Position numbers and translations under genes: made by a program
The notes under the pieces: model-generated
Told to the model about the DNA's origin: nothing
Database searches by the model: none
The model's input: the letters and a program-made list of their open reading frames with translations, nothing else
Origin: CADCWK01 sp035944555
GTDB lineage: Bacteria; Chloroflexota; Chloroflexia; Thermomicrobiales; UBA6265
Assembly (NCBI GenBank): GCA_035944555.1
Contig: DASZAY010000031.1
Span: forward strand, 1-64,000
Reading direction: 5' to 3'
DNA: 64,000 nucleotides
Part shown: positions 44,971 to 53,328 of the stretch, piece by piece
Position numbering within the stretch: position 1 is the first letter of the stretch
How the letters are laid out: each line of letters opens with the position of its first letter

Positions 44971-45732
44971 TCAGAATCCCGGACCCAGCAACGTCTCCAG
45001 ACTCAGCCCCGCATCGCCCGTAAGACCCAGCGATCGCCGGGTCACGACATCCAGGCTCCGGTCCAGGTCATCTCCGTAGTAGCGCAGACCCGTCGCGAGG
45101 TGTTCGCGCATCGCTCCGGACGCCGCGTCTGCATCACCGGACGCGATCCCGTCCCGGATCCGCTGGTGATAGGGCAGGCTCTCGCTGCTGAGCCGGTCGT
45201 CGGTCAGACTCCGGATCATCAGCTCCAGCGTGTAGGGCCGGATCGCGATGAACATCGTCTCGATCAGCGGGTTGCCTGCTCCCCGCACGACCGCCAGGTG
45301 GAAAGCGAAGTCGCCCCGTACCTGGTCAGCCAGGCTGGCCCCCCGGTCAAGCCCCGCCAGGGCTTCGTCGATCGGGCCGAGCGCGACATCCCGGCATTGC
45401 GAAGCCGCCAGTCCCGCCGCCGTCGCCTCGACCATCGTGCGAGCCTCGATCAGCGCCCGGGCGGTGATCTGCCGCTCATCGAAGATGCCGGTCAGCCGCT
45501 CAGCGCTTCCCTCGATCGACGGGCCCCGGACGATCGAGCCGCGTCCGGGACGAATCTCGATCAGCCGCCGCTCGGCCAGGGTGCGTAGCGACTCCCGCAC
45601 CATCGACCGGCTCAGCCCATGCTCCTCGGCCAGGACCCGCTCGGACGGCAGGGTCATTCCCGGTGCCAGGTGACCCTGTGTGATGCGCCGAGCGAGTAGA
45701 GCCGCAAGCTCGTCCCGGGTCCGGACCTGCAC
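44971..45732 (-). CDS. FadR-subfamily GntR transcriptional regulator
   Basis: A 253-residue repressor with an N-terminal winged helix (LPSERVLAEEHGLSRSMVRE, then PGRGSIVRG) and an all-helical FCD ligand-binding domain from about residue 85, with the metal/ligand residues in RGDFAFHLAVV, YHQRIRDGI and MREHLATGL. GTG 45732 has a GGAGG-rich stretch upstream. FadR-type regulators commonly sense sugar acids and repress their own locus; two shared TGGTCCTACC palindromes before the transporter operon and GH13 are plausible sites. It sits inside the operon it probably controls. Confidence 0.92.
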   Translation of the reverse strand: MQVRTRDELAALLARRITQGHLAPGMTLPSERVLAEEHGLSRSMVRESLRTLAERRLIEIRPGRGSIVRGPSIEGSAERLTGIFDERQITARALIEARTMVEATAAGLAASQCRDVALGPIDEALAGLDRGASLADQVRGDFAFHLAVVRGAGNPLIETMFIAIRPYTLELMIRSLTDDRLSSESLPYHQRIRDGIASGDADAASGAMREHLATGLRYYGDDLDRSLDVVTRRSLGLTGDAGLSLETLLGPGF

Positions 45733-45790
45733 GGCGACCGCCCCCTCCCATCCAGCCAGGCCGACGTACCGAGGACCGACGCCAGCAGAG

Positions 45791-46675
45791 CTAGCGCTTG
45801 AGTCCGGTCAGTGCGACACCCTCGATGATCCAGCGCTGACCGATGATGTAGACGATCAGAACCGGGATCACGGCGATGGTGGCCGCCGCCATCATCAGCG
45901 TCCAGTCGGTGATGTACAGGCCCTTGAACTGGTTGAGGAGCAGCGGAACGGTGTAGTTGTCCGGCGAGCTCAGGAAGATGTTCGCGGTGAACAGGTTGTT
46001 CCACTGCCCCAGGAAGCTGAAGATCGCCAGCGCGGCCAGCGGCGCCTTGATCAGCGGCAGGACGATCTGCCAGTAGATCCGGAGCTTGTTCGCCCCGTCG
46101 AGCGTCGCGGACTCCTCCAGTTCGAGCGGCAGCCCCATGATGAACTGGCGGAGCAGGAACACGCCGAAGGCGCTGAACAGCGCCGATGGCAGGATCAGCG
46201 ACAGGTGGTTATCGACCAGCCCCAGGTTCCGCATGATGATGAACGTCGGGATGATCGTCACCTGCTGGGGGATCATCAGCGTGGCGAGGAAGATGATGAA
46301 CAGCTGATTGCGGAACGGGAACTGGATCCGGGCGAACGCATAGCCGGCCATGGAGCAGGTCAGCAACTGACTCGCGACCACGACGACCGCGATGTAGGTG
46401 CTGTTCCAGTAGGCCCGCGCGAATGGCAGGGCGTTGAGCGAGTCCGGGTAGTTGGACCACTGAACCGGATTGGGGATCCAGCTCGGCGGGATCATGAAGA
46501 CCTGGCCGAAATCCTTGAGGGACGTCGAGATCATCCAGAGAAACGGGATGATCATCGTCAGCGCGCCGACGATCAGGATCAAATGGGTCACTCCCGCGAG
46601 TACCCGCTCCTGGATCTTGTTGCTGTTGCGATACGACGATCGCTCGGCCTGAAAATCAGGGACAGTCGCAGCCAT
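45791..46675 (-). CDS. Carbohydrate ABC transporter permease, MalG type
   Basis: A 294-residue inner-membrane permease with six helices. The EAA loop near residue 190 reads LELEESATLDGANKLRIYWQ, the site that docks an ATPase. ATG 46675 (residue 9 of the open frame) fits the family start. It follows the MalF-type permease by 62 bases. A sugar oligosaccharide or sugar acid is the likely cargo; the ATP-binding subunit must be supplied from elsewhere, perhaps a shared MsmK-like protein. Confidence 0.93.
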   Translation of the reverse strand: MAATVPDFQAERSSYRNSNKIQERVLAGVTHLILIVGALTMIIPFLWMISTSLKDFGQVFMIPPSWIPNPVQWSNYPDSLNALPFARAYWNSTYIAVVVVASQLLTCSMAGYAFARIQFPFRNQLFIIFLATLMIPQQVTIIPTFIIMRNLGLVDNHLSLILPSALFSAFGVFLLRQFIMGLPLELEESATLDGANKLRIYWQIVLPLIKAPLAALAIFSFLGQWNNLFTANIFLSSPDNYTVPLLLNQFKGLYITDWTLMMAAATIAVIPVLIVYIIGQRWIIEGVALTGLKR

Positions 46676-46737
46676 GGTGGTGGGCTCCCGTGGTGGCACG
46701 TCCGGGCGACACTCGTCTGCGCCCGTGAATCGTCAGA

Positions 46738-47694
46738 TCAGTCGTCGTAATGGACCCACCGGCGCTGACCCCAGAACTGGACCAGGGTGACCAGCATGAT
46801 GATGACGAAGAGGACCATGGCGATTGCCGCGCTCTGTCCGAACCGGAAGTCCATGAACGCGGTCCGGTAGATGTAATAGACCATCGTCGACGACGCGTTA
46901 CCCGGCCCGCCGTTCGTCATGACGTAGACCAGGTCAAACACCTGGAACGCGCCGATCAGCGAGATGATCGTGACGAAGAAGATGGTCGGGGAGAGCAGCG
47001 GCAAGGTGATATTGAAGAATTGCCGCCACCGTGAGGCACCGTCGATCTGCGCAGCTTCGTGATAGGTCGGAGAAATACCCTGGAGGCCGGCCAGGAAGAT
47101 GATCATGTTGAACCCGAGGCTGGACCAGACGGAGACCAGCGCGATGATCGGCACGACGAGGTCGCGCTCGATCAACCAGTTCGGTGGGTCGGCATTGAAC
47201 CATTCACGAAGATAGGTGTTGACCAGGCCGAAATCTCCATTCAGGGCCCAGAGCCAGACCAGGGAGATCGCGACGGAACTGGTCACGGTTGGCAGGAAGA
47301 AGATCACCCGGTAGATGGTCTTGAACCGGACGTTGTTGACCAGCATGGCGATGAGAAGCGAGGCCACGACGCTGCCCGGGACCGAGATCGCCGTGAACTG
47401 GACGGTGTGCCAGAAGGCGGCGCGGAAGTCCTCGTTGGCGAAGGTGTCGCGGTAGTTCTCCAGCCCGACAAAGGTACGGGCGCCCATCCCGCCCCATTCC
47501 ATGAAGCTGAGCACCATGGCCCAGATCACCGGGATCAGCGAGAACACCAGCAGGCCGAGCAGTTGCGGCCCGACGAAGAACAGGCCCCAGAGCGCGGTCG
47601 AGCGAGACCGGGCCGAGCCGAGCAGGCGCCATGACGAGGAAGCTGCCGGGAGGGACGGCTTCTCCTCGCTGTTGGGAACAACGGTGGTCACCAT
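46738..47694 (-). CDS. Carbohydrate ABC transporter permease, MalF type
   Basis: A 318-residue permease with a cytosolic N-terminal tail and six helices starting with LWGLFFVGPQLLGLLVFSL. The EAA loop reads TYHEAAQIDGASRWRQFFNI. It pairs with the MalG-type permease downstream. It is separated from the binding-protein gene by 87 bases that contain a stable hairpin, so the permeases are probably expressed less than the binding protein. Confidence 0.93.
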   Translation of the reverse strand: MVTTVVPNSEEKPSLPAASSSWRLLGSARSRSTALWGLFFVGPQLLGLLVFSLIPVIWAMVLSFMEWGGMGARTFVGLENYRDTFANEDFRAAFWHTVQFTAISVPGSVVASLLIAMLVNNVRFKTIYRVIFFLPTVTSSVAISLVWLWALNGDFGLVNTYLREWFNADPPNWLIERDLVVPIIALVSVWSSLGFNMIIFLAGLQGISPTYHEAAQIDGASRWRQFFNITLPLLSPTIFFVTIISLIGAFQVFDLVYVMTNGGPGNASSTMVYYIYRTAFMDFRFGQSAAIAMVLFVIIMLVTLVQFWGQRRWVHYDD

Positions 47695-47739
47695 AGTGAG
47701 GACTCCCGGTGGCCAAGGCGTCGCTGCCCGGGCCCGGTG

Positions 47740-47773
47740 CGGAGAATGGGGCCGGTCCAGGCCCCACTCTCCG
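47740..47773 (-). terminator. Intercistronic hairpin after the solute-binding-protein gene
   Basis: A 14-bp stem with one mismatch (47740-47753 with 47760-47773), 6-base loop, starting 8 bases beyond the stop codon. No T tract follows, so it is better read as a 3'-protecting or attenuating element that raises binding protein over permeases. Confidence 0.6.
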
Positions 47774-47781
47774 ACGACGTG

Positions 47782-49110
47782 CTAGGCGCGACCGTTGGCA
47801 ATGGCCGTGTTGGCCAGCTCCGCGGCCTGATCCAGCATCGCCTGGACGTCCCCACCATCGAGGAAGAAGTTCTCGTAGTGGTCGCCAATCGCGGTCGACA
47901 GGCCCGGGGTGCCCGCCTCTTCGCGGTAGTAGGCGAAGCCGATCCCGCGGGTGTCGATGAAGTACTGGGCGTGCTCCGGCTGCCCACCCTCCATGACGAC
48001 TTCCTCGACGCCTTCGATCGACGGCACGGCGTTACCACCGCCCTGGAGGCGGAACTGCTGGCCGGCGGGCGAGACGAAGTTGGTCAGGAAAGTGAACGCG
48101 GCGTCCGGGTTCTCGGCCGCGGAGTTGATCGACATGTACGCCACGGCCACGGGACCCGGCTCGATCTTGTTGCCGGTGTTCGTCGGGTTCGGGACGATAT
48201 CGATGTCGAGCGACGGGTTCTCCTTGAACAGCGGCAGACCCCAGCGTCCGACGGAGATGAAGCCCAGCTGCCCGGACATCATCATCACGGTGTCGCCCTG
48301 GCCCTCCGGCAGACCGCCCGCGTAAACGAAGTTCTCGCTCGCCAGGTTGTCGGCCATGAACTGGAACGCCTCGACCGACTTGGGATCCTGGTTGGCGGTG
48401 AACTGCCCATCGGTGTAGATGGCGCCGCCATTACTGGACGTCCAGCCATAGCGTCCAGCCCACCAGTCCGGGAGCACGTAGCCGCGCTTGCCGCTTGCGC
48501 GAACCTGGTCGCACATCGTCTGGAATGCCTGCCAGTTCCACTGGCCCTGCTCATAGAGGTCCGCCGGCATCGTCGTGACGCCGGCATCGGCCAGGACCGT
48601 CTTGTTGTACCAGAGGACCAGCGGGTTGCAGTCGACCATCGTGCCGTAGATCCGGCCCTCGGCGGTCTGGGCAGGACCCCAGAGATCTCCGGCGAACTGC
48701 TCGGGGCGCGAGAGGCTCGCCTCGGAATTGAGCCGGTCCGTCAGGTCGAGGATGGCGCCGTTGCTGATCAGCTGCGAGATCAGCCCATCGCCGACATAGA
48801 AGACGTCCGGGGCGGCCCCACCGTTGAGCTGGGTCAGGAGGCGCTCGTCATACCCATCGTTGGGGGACGGGATCAGTTCGGCCTGGACGCCAAGGCCCAT
48901 GCCGTTGAAGCTTTCGGTGTACTCGCGGAACCGCTGCACCTCACCCGTGTTGCCCCACGTCGTCCACTGGATGGAGGCGTCCTGGGCGGAGGTAAAGCGG
49001 GCGCGTCCGCCCAGCGCGAGGGCGCCCGCGCCGACGGCGGACGTCCCGAGCAGGCGACGACGGTTGAGACGGTGAGCGAGGACCGGGGACACGACGTCAC
49101 GCATGGACAT
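47782..49110 (-). CDS. Sugar ABC transporter solute-binding protein (Tat-type signal)
   Basis: A 442-residue family-1 extracellular binding protein. The N-terminal NRRRLLGTSAVGAGALALGG is a twin-arginine-like signal, unusual but common for binding proteins of this lineage; no lipobox Cys is present, so anchoring is unclear. Mature motifs include IQWTTWGNTGEVQRFREYTE and a C-terminal hinge GDVQAMLDQAAELAN. It heads the minus-strand operon. The promoter (49351-49379) leaves a leader of about 230 bases. Confidence 0.92.
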   Translation of the reverse strand: MSMRDVVSPVLAHRLNRRRLLGTSAVGAGALALGGRARFTSAQDASIQWTTWGNTGEVQRFREYTESFNGMGLGVQAELIPSPNDGYDERLLTQLNGGAAPDVFYVGDGLISQLISNGAILDLTDRLNSEASLSRPEQFAGDLWGPAQTAEGRIYGTMVDCNPLVLWYNKTVLADAGVTTMPADLYEQGQWNWQAFQTMCDQVRASGKRGYVLPDWWAGRYGWTSSNGGAIYTDGQFTANQDPKSVEAFQFMADNLASENFVYAGGLPEGQGDTVMMMSGQLGFISVGRWGLPLFKENPSLDIDIVPNPTNTGNKIEPGPVAVAYMSINSAAENPDAAFTFLTNFVSPAGQQFRLQGGGNAVPSIEGVEEVVMEGGQPEHAQYFIDTRGIGFAYYREEAGTPGLSTAIGDHYENFFLDGGDVQAMLDQAAELANTAIANGRA

Positions 49111-49193
49111 GATTCAACCCCTTGAACGGCCCGGACGGCACCCTTGCCGACCGGACGATGCCAGGTGACAGACCAGGCGAGCGGATGACCGAC

Positions 49194-49206
49194 GTACGAA
49201 ACGTAC
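49194..49206. promoter_or_regulatory. 13-base palindrome upstream of the solute-binding-protein gene
   Basis: GTACG-AAA-CGTAC, perfect 5-bp arms, 84 bases before the ATG in the leader. It could bind a dimeric regulator or be chance. Confidence 0.25.
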
Positions 49207-49328
49207 CCGGGATCCCTCACCGTAACCGGCTCCCGCGCCGGTCACCGCGACCACCGGAACTTCCCAACAGGGGCACCCATCATCACCGATGGGCGAATCC
49301 CGTCTGGGTCCGTTCAGGCCGGTCTTAC

Positions 49329-49339
49329 TGGTCCTACCA
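49329..49339. promoter_or_regulatory. GntR/FadR-type operator candidate
   Basis: TGGTCCTACCA: 4-bp arms (TGGT/ACCA) around 3 bases, matching the general GT-N3-AC core of FadR-subfamily operators. It lies about 11 bases downstream of the minus-strand -10 box, overlapping the expected transcription start, a repressing position. Confidence 0.5.
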
Positions 49340-49350
49340 CCAACGGGGAC

Positions 49351-49379
49351 ATGGTACCCAACCACCGTCGTGACGGCAA
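49351..49379 (-). promoter_or_regulatory. Promoter of the sugar transporter operon
   Basis: Minus-strand TTGCCG (49374-49379), exactly 17 bases, TACCAT (49351-49356). The operator-like palindrome follows immediately, supporting the assignment. Confidence 0.5.
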
Positions 49380-49749
49380 GTTGCTGCGCGTGCAATCGAC
49401 GCCTTCAGGCGATGCTCTCCTTGGATAGAACGACTACCGGCATGCAGCCCATGCAAGCCACTGCAATCTGGAGAATCAGGCCGGATCCGACTGTCTACGG
49501 ACGGCGCCACGCCCCTGGGCGATGTTGCCCGTGCCGCCCGTGCCGGGCACAACCGCCGCGTCGAGGAAGCAGGCGCGACACATCGAACAGAGTGGCCCGT
49601 CTCTACGCGTTGTACGCCCGGTCTCTCACCTACAGCCGGTGTCGCTGCGTCATGGCTCGTCCAACTACCGCGTCACAAGAGCAGCAATGAGACGGTAAGC
49701 TCACTCGGGACGCCAGGCGGGTGGCCCACGGACAGAGACGGAGAGTTCG

Positions 49750-50769
49750 ATGCGGATCATCCAGGTCGGGGTCGGCAAGATGGGACGGACGTGGGCACGG
49801 GAAGTCCCGAAGTCACCAGACGTTGAGCTGGTCGGGATCGTCGAACCGGTTGCGTCCAACCGCAACTGGGCGCAGGAGAACCTGTCGCTGGCGCCGCCCC
49901 ACGCGCACACCACGGTCGATGAGGCCCTGTCCCGGGACGACTGGGATGCCGCCGTCGTGGTGACACCGCCAGCTACCCACCGGCCGCTCGCCGAACAGCT
50001 GCTTCGGAATGGCCGGCACGTCCTGCTCGAGAAGCCGCTGGCCGATACCCCGGAAGACGCCCGGGCGCTGGTCGACATCGCGGCCGACACGGGACAGGTC
50101 CTGATGGTCGCCCAGAACTATCGCTATCGCCCCGAGATCCGGGCCGTCCAGGCAGCAATCGCTACGGGTGAGATCGGGACGGTCCGGTCGATCGCCGTCC
50201 GGTTCCACCGCGACACCCGGACCCTGTTCGGACAAGGCGACTTCCGCTACCAGATGCGGCAGCCTCTCGTGATCGACATGAGCATCCACCATTTCGACAT
50301 GCTGCGGGCGATGACGGGGCTGGACGTCACGCAGCTCTACGCCCGGACCTGGCACGTCCCGGGTGGCGTCTACGAGGACCACCCCGCCGCGGCGATCGTG
50401 ATGACGCTGTCCAATGGTGCCACGGCGACCTATGACGGCAACTGGGCCGGCTTCGATACGGACACGACATGGGACGGCGAGTGGGACATCGTCGGAGATG
50501 GTGGGAGGATTCGCTGGCGCACCGTCGGTGAGCGCAACGAGGTCGCCCTGCTCGGTCTCGAGGGGACGGAACGCGTGCTGTCGCCAGCCTCGGAACAGCC
50601 AACTGGCCAGCTGGGCCTGCTCGCCGAATTCGCCGCCGCTGTCCGCTCCGGTACGCCGCCACCGACCAGTGCCGGTGACAACATCCGCAGCCTCGGGATT
50701 GGCTTCGCCGTCGTGGAATCGTCGACGACCGGCCGGGTGGTCGACCTGGCCGGGATCGTCGGAGACTGA
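49750..50769 (+). CDS. Gfo/Idh/MocA-family NAD(P)-dependent oxidoreductase
   Basis: A 339-residue sugar or inositol dehydrogenase-like enzyme. The Rossmann fold starts IIQVGVGKMGRTW, the catalytic Lys is in LLEKPLADTPEDA near residue 97, and the substrate domain has IDMSIHHFDMLRAMTG with the conserved Asp/His. ATG 49750 follows GGAGAG at 5 bases. Divergent from the transporter operon, it probably acts on the imported sugar or its acid. It ends in a strong hairpin. Confidence 0.92.
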   Translation: MRIIQVGVGKMGRTWAREVPKSPDVELVGIVEPVASNRNWAQENLSLAPPHAHTTVDEALSRDDWDAAVVVTPPATHRPLAEQLLRNGRHVLLEKPLADTPEDARALVDIAADTGQVLMVAQNYRYRPEIRAVQAAIATGEIGTVRSIAVRFHRDTRTLFGQGDFRYQMRQPLVIDMSIHHFDMLRAMTGLDVTQLYARTWHVPGGVYEDHPAAAIVMTLSNGATATYDGNWAGFDTDTTWDGEWDIVGDGGRIRWRTVGERNEVALLGLEGTERVLSPASEQPTGQLGLLAEFAAAVRSGTPPPTSAGDNIRSLGIGFAVVESSTTGRVVDLAGIVGD

Positions 50770-50798
50770 ACCGACCGAATCGCGACCAGAAAGACGGA

Positions 50799-50833
50799 GA
50801 CGAGGCTACCGGTGTTAACCCGGTAGCCTCGTC
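50799..50833. terminator. Bidirectional terminator between oxidoreductase and SIMPL-protein genes
   Basis: Perfect 14-bp stem (50799-50812 with 50820-50833), 7-base loop, between convergent stops at 50769 and 50881. Confidence 0.8.
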
Positions 50834-50880
50834 CCGATTCCGCATATCGATTCCGCGCTCGTAATCTTCCCGGTCGATGA

Positions 50881-51747
50881 TCAGGCCGTCGGGGTGGCGG
50901 TCGCCGAACCAGCAAAGTCATACGTGACCGCGACCTGAGCGTAGACCTGCACCTCAGCAGAGCCGGTCGGGTCGAAGGGCGGGACCGAGATCGGTGACCC
51001 GGCCGTTGGTGCGGGAGCCGGCGGGGAACACCCAACGTCGGTGGGCGTCGTCGGCCCGTAATAGGCCGCGAGCGCGGCGGGGTAATCGACGGGGACGTCC
51101 GAGGCCGCAACCGGGTTGCCCAAGCTCACACCCATCAACTCGGCCTGAAGCTGAGCCCGGGCGGTGGCATCCGCAAGCGCCGCCGATCGTGCGTCACGCT
51201 GGAGCACCGAGCAGTCGCTGATCCCGTAGCCGACGCCGATCAGCTGGACGGAGAGATCCTCCTGCGCCGCCCCGACGATGCCAGCATTGATCAGCTCGGT
51301 AATGCGTTCAGGCGTCGGCTGCTCGATCGCGATATCGACCCGGGCGACGCCAGGACCACCCGGCCCGTAGAAGTTGCCGATCGCCGGACTGACGATGACC
51401 TCGATGTCGTCTTCAGCGACGCCCGCGTCGATCAGTGACTGGACCATCGGTCGAACGGCCTCGCGCTCGTTCGCGCCCGGGGTCGCGCCGGGGTCAGGCG
51501 GTCGCGGAGGGCCGTAATCGATGGCGCTAGCAACCATCTGTAGCTCGGCGACTTCCGCGGGAGCTGTCGCCACACCGTAGCCGATGGTCGTGATTCCCTG
51601 AGGGGGTTCCTGAGCCGCGTCCTGGGCGGCAACATTGCCCGTCCCACTGAACGCGCTTAGTGACAGTGCCACGACGGCGACGACCACGACGGCGCGCCAC
51701 CGGGACGCTATCGAGTCGCAGTGAACGATCAGACTCCGACTTCGCAT
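50881..51747 (-). CDS. Secreted SIMPL-domain (DUF541) protein
   Basis: A 288-residue exported protein. A signal peptide (AVVVVAVVALSLSAFSG, cleavage near VAAQ) is followed by a SIMPL/DUF541 domain: ITTIGYGVATAPAEVAELQM at the start, a loop with INAGIVGAAQEDLSVQ, then DARSAALADATARAQLQAELMGV, the most conserved part of the family. The C-terminal PPFDPTGSAEVQVYAQVAVTY matches the last strand. AAGGAGG lies before ATG 51747. The family binds or resists membrane stress in some bacteria; its role is unclear here. Confidence 0.85.
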   Translation of the reverse strand: MRSRSLIVHCDSIASRWRAVVVVAVVALSLSAFSGTGNVAAQDAAQEPPQGITTIGYGVATAPAEVAELQMVASAIDYGPPRPPDPGATPGANEREAVRPMVQSLIDAGVAEDDIEVIVSPAIGNFYGPGGPGVARVDIAIEQPTPERITELINAGIVGAAQEDLSVQLIGVGYGISDCSVLQRDARSAALADATARAQLQAELMGVSLGNPVAASDVPVDYPAALAAYYGPTTPTDVGCSPPAPAPTAGSPISVPPFDPTGSAEVQVYAQVAVTYDFAGSATATPTA

Positions 51748-51901
51748 AGGGTGCCTCCTTGCCCCTGGATCGGGTGTCGCCGTGGTCCCCCATGACCCGG
51801 CTTCTTTCCCACGTCCGGTATAGCAAAGGCAACCGAATCGTATCTGTGTAAATCGTTTGGCTCTGGAACTAATACCTTAAGTAGCCAAAGGAAGAGACGC
51901 C

Positions 51902-51935
51902 GAAGGGCCGCTTCCCTCTCGGGAAGCGGCCCTTC
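51902..51935 (-). terminator. Terminator after msrB
   Basis: Perfect 15-bp stem (51902-51916 with 51921-51935), 4-base loop, 38 bases past the msrB stop. Confidence 0.8.
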
Positions 51936-51973
51936 ACTCTGTATCGACGAGATGGAAGTTGGTGGGACGCCGC

Positions 51974-52405
51974 CTACTGCGCCGCGCCTCCGCGCTCGAG
52001 ATCAAGCGCCACGCTGTTCATGCAGTAGCGCAACCCGCCACGGTCGCGCGGGCCGTCCTCGAAGACGTGGCCAAGGTGCGAATCGCAGCGGGCACACCGC
52101 ACCTCGGTCCGGGTCATCCCGTGCGAGCGGTCCTGGTGAAGGGTGACGGCATCCGGACGGATCGTTTCCGTGAAGCTCGGCCAGCCACAACCGGAGTGGT
52201 ACTTCGTGTCGCTCTCGAAGAGGACATTACCGCAGGCGGCACACCGGTAGATCCCGTCGTCCTCGGTGTCGACGTACTCGCCGGTGAAGGCCATCTCGGT
52301 GCCGGCCTGCCGGAGTACGCGGTACTGATCGGGTGAGAGGCGCTCACGCCACTCGGCGTCGGTGCCAGGGATGGTCATCATCTGATCGTCAGCGATGTCT
52401 GTCAT
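51974..52405 (-). CDS. msrB: Peptide methionine (R)-S-oxide reductase MsrB
   Basis: A 143-residue reductase repairing methionine-R-sulfoxide in proteins. Two CxxC pairs bind zinc (YRCAACGN and VRCARCDS), and the catalytic Cys is in RYCMNSVAL near the C terminus. The conserved YHSGCGWPSF segment is present. ATG 52405 follows AGGAGGAGC; an ATG six codons upstream is itself within the ribosome-binding site. It lies 58 bases downstream of msrA and is cotranscribed with it. No signal peptide is visible. Confidence 0.95.
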   Translation of the reverse strand: MTDIADDQMMTIPGTDAEWRERLSPDQYRVLRQAGTEMAFTGEYVDTEDDGIYRCAACGNVLFESDTKYHSGCGWPSFTETIRPDAVTLHQDRSHGMTRTEVRCARCDSHLGHVFEDGPRDRGGLRYCMNSVALDLERGGAAQ

Positions 52406-52463
52406 ATGGGTGCTCCTCCTCATGGGTCAGTTCGGGATATGGCGCCCGTCACGCGGGCCGGAC

Positions 52464-53129
52464 CTAGTCGTCGCCTACTGCGACTCCGAGTCCGATCGGA
52501 CAACTGACGCCCGTCCCCTCGAGTCCGCAGTAACCATTCGGCACCTTGTGCAGGTACTGCTGGTGATATTCCTCGGCGTAGTAGAAGGGACCTGCCGGAG
52601 CGATCTCGGTCGTAATCGATCCCTTGCCAGCGGCGGCGAGTCGCTCGCCGAAGGCCGCCGTCACGCGGTCAGCCGTCTCTCGCTGGGCGTCGCTGGTGGT
52701 GTAGATCGCCGAGCGGTACTGGGTACCGACGTCGTTGCCCTGCCGGTTGCCCTGCGTCGGATCATGCTCTTCGTAGAACACCCGGAGCAGATCCTCGTAG
52801 GAGATCCGATCCGGGTCGAAGACCACGAGCACGGCCTCGGTGTGCCCGGTCCGGCCGGAGCAGGTCTCCTCGTACGTCGGGTTCGGAGTGAACCCGCCGG
52901 AGTACCCGACTGCCGTGGTGATGACTCCAGGCAACTGCCAGAACAGGCGCTCCGCACCCCAGAAACAGCCCATGCCGAAGATTGCGGTCTCGCTACCGGC
53001 CGGGAACGGCGGCTGGATGGGCTGACCATTCACGGCATGCGTCGCCGGTACGACGAACGGGACCTGGTCGCGGCCGGGAAGTGCTTCGTCCTGACTGACC
53101 ATACGGGTCTTGGCTCGGCTGAAGAACAT
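52464..53129 (-). CDS. msrA: Peptide methionine (S)-S-oxide reductase MsrA
   Basis: A 221-residue reductase for methionine-S-sulfoxide. The catalytic Cys is in FGMGCFWGAER near residue 54, followed by GVITTAVGYSGG, YEEVxxG-like YEETCSGRTGHTE and YAEEYHQQYL. Possible resolving cysteines lie in GYCGLEGTGVSCPIG at the C terminus. ATG 53129 follows GGGAGGAC; the open frame to 53189 overlaps the promoter. With msrB it forms a two-gene methionine-repair operon. Confidence 0.95.
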   Translation of the reverse strand: MFFSRAKTRMVSQDEALPGRDQVPFVVPATHAVNGQPIQPPFPAGSETAIFGMGCFWGAERLFWQLPGVITTAVGYSGGFTPNPTYEETCSGRTGHTEAVLVVFDPDRISYEDLLRVFYEEHDPTQGNRQGNDVGTQYRSAIYTTSDAQRETADRVTAAFGERLAAAGKGSITTEIAPAGPFYYAEEYHQQYLHKVPNGYCGLEGTGVSCPIGLGVAVGDD

Positions 53130-53175
53130 GGGTGGGTGTCCTCCCTCGGTCATGCGATAGCACACTGGGTTGTTG

Positions 53176-53201
53176 AATTGACCCGCCAAGTATAGTCAAT
53201 T
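53176..53201. promoter_or_regulatory. Inverted repeat over the msrAB promoter
   Basis: AATTGAC (53176-53182), 12 bases, GTCAATT (53195-53201). The arms flank the -10 box, so a dimer bound here would block transcription. Confidence 0.4.
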
Positions 53202-53217
53202 ACGTCCGGTAAGTCGA
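53189..53217 (-). promoter_or_regulatory. Promoter of msrA-msrB
   Basis: Minus-strand TCGACT (53212-53217), exactly 17 bases, TATACT (53189-53194), 60 bases before the msrA ATG. The -10 is strong, the -35 is moderate. Confidence 0.5.
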
Positions 53218-53253
53218 CCTGTCAGGTCTCGGACTATCCTAGTGCAGGAATGG

Positions 53254-53288
53254 GACCGCCCCGCCGGACGATGTCCAGCGGGGCGGTC
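53254..53288 (-). terminator. Terminator after recA
   Basis: Perfect 11-bp GC stem (53254-53264 with 53278-53288) with further pairing inside the loop, 41 bases past the recA stop. Confidence 0.7.
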
Positions 53289-53328
53289 GTGACGATAGAT
53301 GAAGTGCCTGGTGGAACTGGCGCTCGCG

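Larger units (their letters stand above)
49111..49749. other. Divergent regulatory region of the sugar locus
   Basis: About 640 bases between the divergent solute-binding-protein and oxidoreductase genes with no gene. It contains a minus-strand promoter, a GntR-like palindrome, an odd 13-base palindrome at 49194-49206 and a small inverted repeat at 49277-49294. No consensus plus-strand promoter for the oxidoreductase was found. Confidence 0.55.

Noticed and set aside
47737..49125. 462-codon plus-strand open frame
   Set aside because: Antisense to the solute-binding-protein gene and to its downstream hairpin; no domain features.
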